A DNA stretch of 64,000 bases from Metabacillus crassostreae (GCF_016908395.1 NZ_JAFBDU010000005.1:228853-292852); one strand, 5' to 3'. Counted from the first letter of the stretch, positions 42,222-50,533 are shown. The notes: generated from the letters alone by a model not told the origin. Translations and numbers: made by a program.

Positions 42222-42593
42222 TTATTTCTTCGTAAAATAAATTCTCTTTGCAATCATATAAGACACAACAACACCAATTGTATCTTTGACAAAATCAATC
42301 ACCGTAGCTGATCGAGCTGGTACAAAGGATTGGTGAATTTCGTCAGTTAGTCCATATAAGATAGCAATAACGGCAGCAACAATACTCATTCTTTCATTCC
42401 ACTTATTGTGTTGGATAAAGGCAAAGGCTAATAACCAATAAAGAATCGCAAATTCAATAAGATGTAATGACTCCTTTATAAGGGAATCAAACGAAAAAGG
42501 TGTATTCACGACTGCATCTGCTGGGAAGCTGGATAGCGTCCAGATTAGCCCCATATATAGAAGGGGAAAAATAGTAAAGAGAACTTTTTTCAT
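42222..42593 (-). CDS. VanZ-family membrane protein
   Basis: 123 residues from the ATG behind AAGGAG. Four hydrophobic helices and the VanZ signature (LHLIEFAILYWLLAFAF, GLTDEIHQSFVPARSATVIDFVKDTIGV). VanZ proteins modulate teicoplanin-type glycopeptide susceptibility in some hosts, but most family members are of unknown function. Placed between spoIID and spoIIQ. Confidence 0.85.
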   Translation of the reverse strand: MKKVLFTIFPLLYMGLIWTLSSFPADAVVNTPFSFDSLIKESLHLIEFAILYWLLAFAFIQHNKWNERMSIVAAVIAILYGLTDEIHQSFVPARSATVIDFVKDTIGVVVSYMIAKRIYFTKK

Positions 42594-42747
42594 AGTAAAC
42601 TCCTTGTTAAACCTCATGATTTAAGATTTTTTTCATATTGTACATATTATTATAAACATAGTGCATACTAAATTTTAAAAAATATTTTTAAAGATGTGTA
42701 TATAATTCCGGAAATCTGTTCAGACTGATTTCTGAGGTGATGATAGA

Positions 42748-43653
42748 ATGAGAGAGGAAGAAAAGAAACGTACTTCTCAAAACACAAAATTAAATCAATT
42801 TTTTAGAAAACGTTGGGTATTTCCGGCAATTTACCTAATGAGTGCAGCAGTAATCTTAACGGCGGTATTATGGTATCAAGGAATTAGCAACGATGTAGCT
42901 GAAGATCTTAACCAACAAAATAATCAAGGTGAAGATGTTGCATTAGAACAACCAGAAGCAGTTGAAGTTAATGCTTTAAAAGAAAACTTTGCAATGCCTG
43001 CAGTTGATCCAGATCAAGTACAAGTTGTGAAAAAGTTTTATGATGCAAATGCTTCTACTGAAGAACAAGAAGCTGCCCTTGTATTCTACAACAATACGTA
43101 TAGAATGAACAAAGGTATTGATATTGCAAGAGAAGATCAAAAGGATTTCGATGTTGTAGCATCTTTAAGTGGTACAGTATCAAAAGCTGAAAAAGATCCG
43201 ATTTTAGGTTATGTTGTTGAAATTGAGCATGAAAATGATGTTGTAACAGTATACCAATCATTAGCTGAAGCAAGTGTACAAGCTGGTGATAAAGTAGAGC
43301 AAAATGAACTAATCGGTAAAGCTGGAAAAAATCTTTATAATGAAGAAGATGGCATCCACCTACACTTTGAAGTTCGTCAAAGCGGAAAAGCTGTTAATCC
43401 TCTAACTTATATGGACAAGCCGGTAACATCCATTGAAGAGGCTACAACTGAGCAAGCTACAGAAGAAGCTAAAGAAGAAGAAGCACCAGCAGAAGAAGCA
43501 CCAGCAGAAGATTCAGAAACTCCTAAAGAAGAAGGCGTAGAAGAGTCTGATGAGAAATCTCCAGAAACAGACAAAGATGCCCAAAAGGGAGAAACTGAAG
43601 GAAGCGAAGATTCTACTCAGCCTGAGGCATCAACCAATACAACAAACTCTTAA
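42748..43653 (+). CDS. spoIIQ: SpoIIQ, degenerate LytM-domain engulfment protein
   Basis: 301 residues. Cytoplasmic N-terminus, one membrane helix (about 26-45), then an M23/LytM domain. The second metal motif (HLHFEV) is present but the first is NKGID where active enzymes have HxGxD, so a zinc ligand is missing, as in the catalytically dead B. subtilis SpoIIQ. The forespore protein pairs with SpoIIIAH across the intermembrane space as a ratchet and channel for engulfment. The tail from about residue 225 is a long Glu/Pro/Ala-rich extension. Confidence 0.94.
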   Translation: MREEEKKRTSQNTKLNQFFRKRWVFPAIYLMSAAVILTAVLWYQGISNDVAEDLNQQNNQGEDVALEQPEAVEVNALKENFAMPAVDPDQVQVVKKFYDANASTEEQEAALVFYNNTYRMNKGIDIAREDQKDFDVVASLSGTVSKAEKDPILGYVVEIEHENDVVTVYQSLAEASVQAGDKVEQNELIGKAGKNLYNEEDGIHLHFEVRQSGKAVNPLTYMDKPVTSIEEATTEQATEEAKEEEAPAEEAPAEDSETPKEEGVEESDEKSPETDKDAQKGETEGSEDSTQPEASTNTTNS

Positions 43654-43674
43654 TTTGTAATGATATCTTTTATA

Positions 43675-43718
43675 TGAGGTTGAACTCACTTCACTCGAGA
43701 TCAACCTCAATTTTTTTT
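43675..43718. terminator. Terminator after spoIIQ, overlapping the convergent vanZ end
   Basis: TGAGGTTGAACTC / GAGATCAACCTCA stem (one mismatch), 9-nt loop and T8 on the + strand. Confidence 0.87.
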
Positions 43719-44116
43719 GTTGAAAAAGGTAAAGCACAAACAAAGCCAATAACCCCACCCAATGTATTCAACAATAAATCATCCACATCAAAAGCCCCTA
43801 CACGAAACCCGATCTGTAAACACTCAATACATAATGATAATAAAAATGTAAAAATCAAAGTCCTTCCAAAGGTTAGCTTTGGTATAAGGAGGACAATCAG
43901 AAACCCAAATGGTAGAAACGCAATAATATTCCCAACAAATTGATCAGTTAGTGAAAATCCAGAGAAAACTGAAAAATACCCATCTATTGTTTTAAAAGGA
44001 ATAAAGTTATAAGCTAAAATTCCTTCGACAGATCTCCGGTATTGTGAGAAAAACAATAAATAAAAAAGGAAACAAAGATAAAACGTAAAGCATAGATATA
44101 GTACTAACTTTTTCAT
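43691..44116 (-). CDS. VanZ-family membrane protein
   Basis: 141 residues, four to five helices. Canonical VanZ segments YNFIPFKTI, GNIIAFLPFGFLI, SLCIECLQIGFRVGAFDVDDLLLNTLGGVIG. Start ATG behind GGGGAGGG. It is more canonical than the other VanZ gene 1.1 kb away and not obviously a recent duplicate. Its 3' end overlaps the spoIIQ terminator. Confidence 0.88.
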   Translation of the reverse strand: MKKLVLYLCFTFYLCFLFYLLFFSQYRRSVEGILAYNFIPFKTIDGYFSVFSGFSLTDQFVGNIIAFLPFGFLIVLLIPKLTFGRTLIFTFLLSLCIECLQIGFRVGAFDVDDLLLNTLGGVIGFVCALPFSTKKIEVDLE

Positions 44117-44247
44117 TTAAGAACCCTCCCCTTTGTTAAAGTAACAGAAATACCATCAAAATTGAAATTTATTTATTTCCCTAATCAGTTATCGATTTCT
44201 GTCGAGCGAATTGTCTGTGAAAATAATCCTGAATTTTCTAAAAAGTA

Positions 44248-44276
44248 TTGACCGATCGGTATGTTCAATTCATAAT
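44248..44276 (+). promoter_or_regulatory. Promoter with ACCGATCGGT operator for the symporter operon
   Basis: TTGACC (44248-44253), 17 nt, CATAAT (44271-44276). The perfect 10-bp palindrome ACCGATCGGT (44251-44260) overlaps the -35, the style of operator bound by TetR-family repressors. No TetR gene is in the window. Confidence 0.65.
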
Positions 44277-44329
44277 AAAAAAGTAATTACATCAAATGTG
44301 TCAAAAAGGTGAACAAATATGCGTAATAA

Positions 44330-44343
44330 TGGTAACGCTTACA
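44330..44343 (+). promoter_or_regulatory. Candidate CcpA (cre) site
   Basis: TGGTAACGCTTACA matches the cre consensus TGNAARCGNWWWCA with one mismatch and lies about 50 bp downstream of the predicted transcription start, a position typical for roadblock repression by CcpA. Confidence 0.5.
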
Positions 44344-44364
44344 ACGAAAAGGAGGGATATTCAA

Positions 44365-44544
44365 TTGTTCATCTTACTAATTTTTTGCATAACAGGTTTT
44401 AGCCTGTTTATGAGCTTTCGAAAAAAAAAGCCTCAATTCTTACTAATACCAGTTCTATCACTACTACTCTACTTCATTGTGCAAATTGCTCTCGTACCAG
44501 CTTCATTTATTGACACATTAAAATTTATTTTTAGTTTATCGTAA
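44365..44544 (+). CDS. Small membrane protein at the head of the symporter operon
   Basis: 59 residues from a TTG start 8 nt behind AAGGAGGG. Two hydrophobic helices flank a basic FRKKKPQ segment. No family recognised. It is 37 bp before the symporter small subunit and likely co-transcribed. Confidence 0.65.
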   Translation: MFILLIFCITGFSLFMSFRKKKPQFLLIPVLSLLLYFIVQIALVPASFIDTLKFIFSLS

Positions 44545-44581
44545 AAAACTGTATGCTTTATAACCTTATGGAGGTGGCTTT

Positions 44582-44884
44582 ATGAAAAAGATTGAGAAAA
44601 AGGTTGCGGATGCATATTTTAAAGAACGAACACGCAATATTATTATTTATTTACTAATCGGGTTTGTTGCCTCATTTGGAGTGGTGTTGTTTGCCGAACC
44701 TCTAAGTAGAATCACTGTCAATGGCTTTCCATTCCATTATTTCATGGGAGCTCAAGGTGCAATTGTTATTTTTATTCTTTTATTGTTTGTTAATGCAAAG
44801 GTTAGTGACAGTATCGATAAAAAATATGGTATTGATGAAAATAAAAATGTTCAGTTAAGTGAAGGTAAAACAGTTGATCATTAA
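44582..44884 (+). CDS. Sodium/solute symporter small subunit (DUF4212)
   Basis: 100 residues, two transmembrane helices. Features typical of this family are AYFKERTRNIIIYLLIGFVASFG and PFHYFMGAQGAIVIFILLLFVNA. It is always found directly upstream of an SSS-type transporter, as here, and is thought to form a two-component symporter with it. GGAGGTGG precedes the ATG. Confidence 0.88.
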   Translation: MKKIEKKVADAYFKERTRNIIIYLLIGFVASFGVVLFAEPLSRITVNGFPFHYFMGAQGAIVIFILLLFVNAKVSDSIDKKYGIDENKNVQLSEGKTVDH

Positions 44885-44979
44885 TTTATAGGATTAAAAT
44901 GAATCATCTGTGAGTCAACATCAGCTATCCGAGGGGAGATAGTGGGAAGAGGAATGCTCGAGACAAAAGGGGGATCTTC

Positions 44980-46629
44980 ATGGACGCACAATTTTTAGTA
45001 TCATTAACGATTATTTTAGTCACATTTGCTTTATATATTGGGATCGCAATTTATAATACGGCGAAACAAACATCAGACTTTTATGTAGCAGGGCGCGGTA
45101 TTCCACCGATCTTTAACGGAATGGCTATCGGAGCTGACTGGATGAGTGCTGCTTCCTTCATTGGTTTAGCAGGAACAATCATGCTATTAGGCTATGACGG
45201 ACTTGCCTATATAATGGGGTGGACTGGAGGATATCTTCTACTAACCTTTCTGTTAGCACCACAGCTTCGTAAATATGGACGTTATACGGTGCCCGAGTTT
45301 ATCGGTGATCGCTATAACAGCCATACAGCTCGTGTCATTGCGGCAATTTGTACAATTATTATTAGTTTTACCTATTCAATTGGTCAGCTTTCAGGCTCTG
45401 GAGTTGTTATTGGACGACTCTTTGAAATAGATGCAAAGATTGGTACATTAATAGGGGTTGTGCTTATTGCATTTTATTCAGCATTCGGTGGAATGAAAGG
45501 GATTACATGGACACAGGTTGCTCAGTATTTAATCTTAATTATTGCGTATATCATTCCGGTAATCTTTATGTCTCTACAAATCACAGGTAATCCAGCACCA
45601 TGGTTATCCTACGGAAAAATCGTAGAAGAAATGGGTGCACTTGATCGAGAACTAGGAATCTCTGAATATTTCGCACCATTTACCAATGGAACAAAATGGC
45701 AATTCTTAGCACTCATGTTTACCTTAATCGCTGGTACAGCAGGCTTACCACATGTTATTGTTCGTTTTTACACAGTGTCAACAATGAAAGCGGCAAGATG
45801 GTCTGGAGCTTGGGCTTTACTTTTTATCGGACTTTTATATTTATCAGCACCTGCTTATGCTGCGTTTTCACGCTTTATCTTAATGACACAGGTGGCGGGA
45901 CAAAAGCTATCAGAGCTACCAGCATGGACAGCTTCCTGGGTTAATACGGGGAAACTACAAATAGCTGATGCCAATGGAGATGGAATTCTTCAATGGAGCG
46001 AGCTGATTATCTCAAATGACATTGTTGTTATGGCCACACCAGAAATTGCCAACTTAGGTTTATTTGTTATCGGTCTAGTTGCAGCAGGTGCCATGGCTGC
46101 AGCATTATCAACTGCAGGTGGATTAATGATTGCTATTTCATCTTCATTTGCACATGATATTTACTACAGAGTTCTAAAACCAAATGCTTCTGAAAAGAAT
46201 CGTTTAGCTGTTGCTCGTTGGTCGATCGTTATTGCTACTGTTTTAGCAGGATTAGTGGCTCTAAACCCACCAGGAGCAATCACTCAAATTGTTGCTTGGG
46301 CATTTGCGCTTGCTTCAGGAACATTCTTCCCGGCTTTATTAATCGGAGTATGGTGGAAGCGATCTAATACCTATGGAGTAATATCCGGAATGCTAGCAGG
46401 ACTTGGTGTAACACTAGCCTACATCTTCTTAGCTAAATATGGTGGTATTACTATTCTAGGTATAATTGACACAGGAGCAGGTGTATTCGGGGCTACAGCA
46501 GCTATCTTAACGAATGTCATTGTTTCTCTGTCTACTAAGCCACCTTCAATTAAAGCTCAAGAGGAAGTACTGAATCTTCGTTACCCTGAGCAAATGACTT
46601 ATAAAGATGGCGAGGTTTGGATGGATTAA
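44980..46629 (+). CDS. SSS-family sodium:solute symporter (acetate/short-chain acid type)
   Basis: 549 residues with about 13 transmembrane helices. Family blocks include DFYVAGRGIPPIFNGMAIGADWMSAASFIGLAG, SGSGVVIGR and SSSFAHDIYYRVL. Residues about 327-340 (ANGDGILQWSE) form an EF-hand-like acidic loop. This branch (VC2705-type, with a DUF4212 partner) includes acetate or other monocarboxylate carriers. The cre-like site upstream fits a carbon-controlled organic-acid transporter. Exact substrate uncertain. Confidence 0.88.
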   Translation: MDAQFLVSLTIILVTFALYIGIAIYNTAKQTSDFYVAGRGIPPIFNGMAIGADWMSAASFIGLAGTIMLLGYDGLAYIMGWTGGYLLLTFLLAPQLRKYGRYTVPEFIGDRYNSHTARVIAAICTIIISFTYSIGQLSGSGVVIGRLFEIDAKIGTLIGVVLIAFYSAFGGMKGITWTQVAQYLILIIAYIIPVIFMSLQITGNPAPWLSYGKIVEEMGALDRELGISEYFAPFTNGTKWQFLALMFTLIAGTAGLPHVIVRFYTVSTMKAARWSGAWALLFIGLLYLSAPAYAAFSRFILMTQVAGQKLSELPAWTASWVNTGKLQIADANGDGILQWSELIISNDIVVMATPEIANLGLFVIGLVAAGAMAAALSTAGGLMIAISSSFAHDIYYRVLKPNASEKNRLAVARWSIVIATVLAGLVALNPPGAITQIVAWAFALASGTFFPALLIGVWWKRSNTYGVISGMLAGLGVTLAYIFLAKYGGITILGIIDTGAGVFGATAAILTNVIVSLSTKPPSIKAQEEVLNLRYPEQMTYKDGEVWMD

Positions 46630-46647
46630 GTTGAATAGTAAATTTAG

Positions 46648-46685
46648 GACAATTGTGCTTAGTGGCATGATTGTTCTTTTTTTGG
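46648..46685 (+). terminator. Terminator after the symporter gene
   Basis: AGGACAAT / ATTGTTCT (G-U pair) stem, then T7. Confidence 0.6.
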
Positions 46686-46882
46686 TTTTTAGAGAGAGAA
46701 AAATGGACTAGCTTCAATTGTTGATATCCCTAATTAATTTACATAGGGGAAAAGGAGTATGTTTTTATATGAAAATGGTTTCAGAGTGATTGTTCTTTTT
46801 AAACTTAATTTAGATAAATATAACTTTATAAAAGAGTCTTTTAAGGATCTGCTTTAACTCATTATTACTACAAACTAATTAT

Positions 46883-47009
46883 GTTGATTGGAGCGCAAGG
46901 TGCGAGACTCCTGCAGGACTAGCGGGACAGGTGAGACCCCGCAGGCGCTTGCGCTGAGGAGGCTCACCGCCCGCCCCGCGGAAAGCGAGCAACCTGGAGC
47001 GGAAATCAT
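46883..47009. repeat. GC-rich interspersed repeat (core copy E)
   Basis: GTTGATTGGAGCG...GGAGCGGAAATCAT, with GACTCCTGCAGGACTAGCGGGACAGGTGAGACCCC-type interior in pieces matching copy D. It lies in the 775-bp gap before the usd leader ORF. The rest of that gap (46686-46882, 47010-47404) is AT-rich without a gene. Confidence 0.85.
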
Positions 47010-47404
47010 ACCCCGCTAAACTAACTTTACATGCCAAGATCCATGGGCCTCGAGAAAATAGCCAAAAAATACAATTTTATGAGTTATGTTTTCTACCAAA
47101 ATGGAATACCTTTTAAATAGCAAATATCAAGGCTATAGTAAACATTTCCATCTATAACATTTTCTTCATTAGTTTCACTCTTAACTCGACAAATTTCTCG
47201 GGAAATAATCTTCTTTCCATATTACCTAAGTGTAAAAATAAATATTTTTTAACAGCAAAACATAAGGTTTTCCTTAGATAAATAAGGATTTAACAAAAAA
47301 ATTTAAAGAATGCCTTGTCCCACTTGAGTTTTCTTGCATATATCCTTACCCAAGCTAATAAAATGTTACAAACCTATCAAAGAGAGTGTTTGAGGTGAGG
47401 GATC

Positions 47405-47518
47405 GTGAGTGTAAAATTTAATCGCTGTAATAGAGGCAACATACGATCATCTAAGAGAAATTCAGCCAAAGATACTTGGTATGCGAGTCTCATTTCACAC
47501 TTCTCACATCCATATTAG
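47405..47518 (+). CDS. usd: Small upstream ORF of spoIIID (usd-like leader peptide)
   Basis: 37 codons from GTG, behind a strong ribosome site (GAGGTGAGG), ending at TAG 14 bp before the spoIIID start. The peptide begins MSVKFNRCNRGNIRSSKR and contains KDTWYAS and SHFSHPY. In B. subtilis, a small ORF (usd) at this place must be translated for efficient spoIIID translation. The position, size and strong ribosome site make this the equivalent. Confidence 0.78.
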   Translation: MSVKFNRCNRGNIRSSKRNSAKDTWYASLISHFSHPY

Positions 47519-47532
47519 GGAGGTCGAGTGGT

Positions 47533-47808
47533 GTGCACGATTACATCAAAGAACGCACAATCAAGATTGGGAAGTATATCGTGGAGACAAAGAAAACAGT
47601 TCGCGTGATTGCGAAGGAATTTGGAGTTTCCAAAAGTACCGTCCATAAAGATTTAACGGAAAGGTTACCTGAAATTAATCCTGATCTTGCCAATGAGGTA
47701 AAGGAAATACTTGATTATCATAAATCAATAAGGCATCTTCGTGGTGGTGAAGCAACAAAGCTTAAGTACAAGAAGGACGAGATTTTAGAAGAAGAGCCAG
47801 TGAAATAA
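47533..47808 (+). CDS. spoIIID: Sporulation transcription regulator SpoIIID
   Basis: 91 residues from GTG (MHDYIKERTIKIGKYIVETKKTVR), close to the 93 of B. subtilis. HTH (VRVIAKEFGVSKSTVHKDLTERLPEINP) and a basic C-terminal segment (KSIRHLRGGEATKLKYKK) both contact DNA. It switches mother-cell gene expression from sigma E to sigma K. A longer reading frame upstream overlaps the usd ORF and ribosome site and is not used. Confidence 0.96.
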   Translation: MHDYIKERTIKIGKYIVETKKTVRVIAKEFGVSKSTVHKDLTERLPEINPDLANEVKEILDYHKSIRHLRGGEATKLKYKKDEILEEEPVK

Positions 47809-47963
47809 GCGTCTATCTATAGATTTTTTGTAAATCGACATTTCCCTACATAAACCCGCGAAATTATTTTACAAAATCATACTATTTTTGCGAATTTATG
47901 ATAAAATATTTAATTAGGTTAAACTATTACGGGAATGAGATATGCAAGGAGGATATAGATAGA

Positions 47964-48965
47964 ATGTTTGCGAGGGATATTGGTATAGATCTAGGTACAG
48001 CTAATGTACTGATTCATGTTAAAGGTAAAGGAATTGTATTAAATGAACCATCCGTTGTTGCGTTAGACAAGAATTCCGGAAAGGTTCTTGCTGTAGGTGA
48101 AGAAGCAAGACGTATGGTAGGACGTACTCCTGGGAATATTGTTGCAATTCGACCATTGAAGGATGGCGTAATTGCTGATTTCGAAGTAACAGAAGCGATG
48201 TTAAAGCATTTTATAAATAAGCTAAATGTAAAAGGCCTGTTTTCTAAGCCACGTATGCTTATTTGTTGTCCAACTAATATTACATCTGTTGAACAAAAAG
48301 CGATTAAAGAAGCTGCTGAAAAAAGCGGTGGAAAAAACGTTTATCTTGAGGAAGAACCAAAGGTAGCAGCAATTGGTGCCGGAATGGACATCTTCCAACC
48401 TTATGGAAATATGGTAGTTGATATTGGCGGTGGAACTACAGATGTCGCAGTGTTATCAATGGGCGATATCGTCACCGCCTCTTCAATTAAAATGGCAGGG
48501 GACAAGTTCGACCTTGAAATTTTAAATTATATTAAAAGAGAGTACAAGCTTCTTATCGGTGAGCGTACAGCAGAAGACATTAAGATTAATGTTGCAACTG
48601 TATTCCCAGGTGCACGTAATGAAGAAATTAACATTCGTGGACGCGACATGGTAACAGGTTTACCTCGCACAATTACTGTAAATTCAAAAGAAGTGGAATC
48701 TGCACTTCGTGAACCAGTTGCTGCGATCGTACAAGCTGCTAGAAGTGTACTAGAACGTACTCCTCCAGAGCTATCTGCTGATATTATTGATCGTGGTGTG
48801 ATTTTAACAGGTGGTGGTGCCTTGTTAAACGGACTTGATCAGCTATTAGCTGAAGAGCTTAAGGTACCAGTACTAGTTGCAGAAGCACCAATGGATTGTG
48901 TGGCAATTGGAACAGGAATCATGCTGGATAACATGGATAAATTACCACGTAAGAAATTTGGTTGA
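47964..48965 (+). CDS. mbl: MreB-like actin homologue Mbl
   Basis: 333 residues as in B. subtilis. Actin phosphate-1 loop DIGIDLGTANVLIHVKGKG, phosphate-2 loop VVDIGGGTTDVAVLS, adenosine motif ILTGGGALLNG. Membrane-associated filaments guide the cell-wall elongation machinery. The start is the ATG behind AAGGAGGAT. Adjacent to spoIIID as in B. subtilis. Confidence 0.97.
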   Translation: MFARDIGIDLGTANVLIHVKGKGIVLNEPSVVALDKNSGKVLAVGEEARRMVGRTPGNIVAIRPLKDGVIADFEVTEAMLKHFINKLNVKGLFSKPRMLICCPTNITSVEQKAIKEAAEKSGGKNVYLEEEPKVAAIGAGMDIFQPYGNMVVDIGGGTTDVAVLSMGDIVTASSIKMAGDKFDLEILNYIKREYKLLIGERTAEDIKINVATVFPGARNEEINIRGRDMVTGLPRTITVNSKEVESALREPVAAIVQAARSVLERTPPELSADIIDRGVILTGGGALLNGLDQLLAEELKVPVLVAEAPMDCVAIGTGIMLDNMDKLPRKKFG

Positions 48966-49015
48966 TTGATTTCTTTACGGATAAATTCCTCGAAAAATTT
49001 AATATATATATGAAA

Positions 49016-49044
49016 TAGAGCTAGGGGAACTTAGCTCTTTTTTA
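49016..49044 (+). terminator. Terminator after mbl
   Basis: GAGCTA / TAGCTC stem with a short loop and T6. Confidence 0.75.
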
Positions 49045-49081
49045 TTTTCCTGAACTTTATCATTTTGAAAACTATATAGTG

Positions 49082-49131
49082 TATGGTTGATTGGAACTCC
49101 AGATTGCTCGCTTTCCGCTGAGCCCGCAGGA
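49082..49131. repeat. Truncated GC-rich repeat fragment (copy H)
   Basis: GGTTGATTGGA...TTGCTCGCTTTCCGC-GAGCCCGCAGGA is a roughly 50-bp remnant of the core repeat, in which the two ends have been brought together by an internal deletion. Confidence 0.6.
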
Positions 49132-49167
49132 TATTTCATAAGAGAAACAATTATGATCTAAGAAAAA

Positions 49168-49486
49168 GAGGATGGGGCAAAAGTATTTAAGCTAATGAAA
49201 AACCCGAATTATTAGGTGATATGTCAATTAAACATTCATCTAAGTTCGGGTTTTTATTTGCATACTATTTTTAAGAATTAGTGGAATGGAGCGGAAGACA
49301 TTTGACTCCTGCGGGTGCAGAGGAAAGGCTGAGACCCCACAGGCGCGCAGCTTACGAGGAGGCTTAGCTTCCTCCCCGGCGAATCTTATGTCTGCAGCGC
49401 AATGGAACGAAAATGTTTCTTTCAACTTAACTGAATTTAGGTTTATTCCTCTTTATGAATGATTTCTTTAATTATGTCCCAGCCTC
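49168..49486. repeat. Composite interspersed repeat (copy C)
   Basis: Same orientation as copy B. The left end GAGGATGGGGCAAAA is degenerate; the right end TTATGTCCCAGCCTC (49472-49486) is perfect. It contains the AACCCGA...TCGGGTTTTT hairpin (49201-49256) and a core nearly identical to copy B (GAAGACATTTGACTCC ... GAATCTTATGTCTGC). Confidence 0.87.
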
Positions 49487-49511
49487 TAGGTGTTTTTAAT
49501 AAAATTTTTAT

Positions 49512-50414
49512 TTACTTCAATTCCATCCAACTACCAACATGATGAATAGAGAATCCATTGAAGCTTGGGTAGTTTCCGTAAGAATTTAGTACAAGCTCTA
49601 ATTGTGTATTCATTTCAGCTTGTCCTTCTTCGTAGAAAGTTAAAAATCCATCATTGCCTAAATTCATTGTTTCAACAGCAATGTTCACTTTTTTGTTAAG
49701 TGTGTTTGCTAGATTCATTTCATATTTGACTAACTCAATAATACCGTTAGGACCAACAGCTTTATCGCGATAAGCCATAATCGATACTTCATCTGTTAAT
49801 CCAATCGTCCATTGTGCAAGATTTCCTTTACCATGCTTGTTTTTAAAGTTCATTTCATCGAACCAAAACGGAATATCAACAGCAAATGAAATGCCTAGAG
49901 ATTTTGCTGTTTTTGAAGCTGCTATTAATGCATTTTGATATTTATTAACTGCCGCTTTGTAGTTTGATGTCCATAGTGGTGATAGGTATGGTTCAATATC
50001 AAGGTGAATGCCTACAAATTTTTCATTAACGCCTGCACTCTGTTGATATGTGGTTACCCAGTTTAAGAAGTTCGTAAAGCCTTTTGTCGTTGGTCCCCAA
50101 TTTGGATCACCATCTAAAGCATAAACCTTGATGTTCATTTTGGCTGCTTCACTAATAAACTCTTTATAATATGTTGCATTTATATTTCTATTAATTTGTA
50201 AATAAACATGCTTTACTTGTTTTTCTTCTAAAAACGTAAGAGTTGCTTCACGTTCGTTTACGATTTTCACTGTATCCCATAACCATGTTGAATACTCGGG
50301 TAATGTAGAGTCATCTATTGCATGTACTTTGTTGTTCATTCCAATAACTCCTAATTGACTACCTAAAACAAATAAAGCTATGATTCCACAAATGAAACCT
50401 TTTACGATCTTCAT
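49512..50414 (-). CDS. Secreted TIM-barrel-like protein under c-di-GMP riboswitch control
   Basis: 300 residues from the ATG behind GAAGGGAG. The signal peptide ends near KVHA (about residue 33). The mature protein has repeated beta-alpha features (VKHVYLQINRNI, IKVYALDGDPNWG, FVGIHLDIEPYLSP, GISFAVDIPFWFDE, EVSIMAYRD, KVNIAVETM). HLDIEPYL resembles the acidic catalytic strand of GH18-like barrels (DxE), so a glycan-acting role is possible but unproven. The riboswitch just upstream ties its synthesis to c-di-GMP and thus to motility/biofilm choice. Divergent from flhO-flhP. Confidence 0.85.
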   Translation of the reverse strand: MKIVKGFICGIIALFVLGSQLGVIGMNNKVHAIDDSTLPEYSTWLWDTVKIVNEREATLTFLEEKQVKHVYLQINRNINATYYKEFISEAAKMNIKVYALDGDPNWGPTTKGFTNFLNWVTTYQQSAGVNEKFVGIHLDIEPYLSPLWTSNYKAAVNKYQNALIAASKTAKSLGISFAVDIPFWFDEMNFKNKHGKGNLAQWTIGLTDEVSIMAYRDKAVGPNGIIELVKYEMNLANTLNKKVNIAVETMNLGNDGFLTFYEEGQAEMNTQLELVLNSYGNYPSFNGFSIHHVGSWMELK

Positions 50415-50455
50415 CAATTTTTCTCCCTTCAGCCCGAGGCTCATAAAGGGAGCCT
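50415..50455 (-). promoter_or_regulatory. Riboswitch expression platform sequestering the ribosome site
   Basis: In the transcript, CTCCCTT (50452-50446) can pair with AAGGGAG (50429-50423), which is the ribosome site, with an inner AGCC / GGCT stem. The competing hairpin AGGCTC / GAGCCT would free it. This suggests control of translation initiation rather than termination. Confidence 0.6.
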
Positions 50456-50533
50456 GGCAGCTTGGCAACCGTACAATGAAATCATTGGTTAGGTCCATAG
50501 CTTTGCGTCCTTATCTTTCGACAAGTTTGCCTT
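50456..50533 (-). ncRNA. Cyclic-di-GMP-I (GEMM-I) riboswitch aptamer
   Basis: Read on the minus strand: closing helix GGCA/TGCC, CAAAC, a helix capped by a GAAA tetraloop (CTTGTC-GAAA-GATAAG), the invariant GGACGCAAAGC, the tetraloop receptor CCTAA, and a second helix ending CGGTTGCC. These are the defining elements of class I c-di-GMP riboswitches. It lies 41 bp upstream of the secreted protein gene it should regulate. Confidence 0.93.

Noticed and set aside
43691..43943. Plus-strand frame at 43674-43943
   Set aside because: It is the antisense of the VanZ gene and starts inside the spoIIQ terminator.
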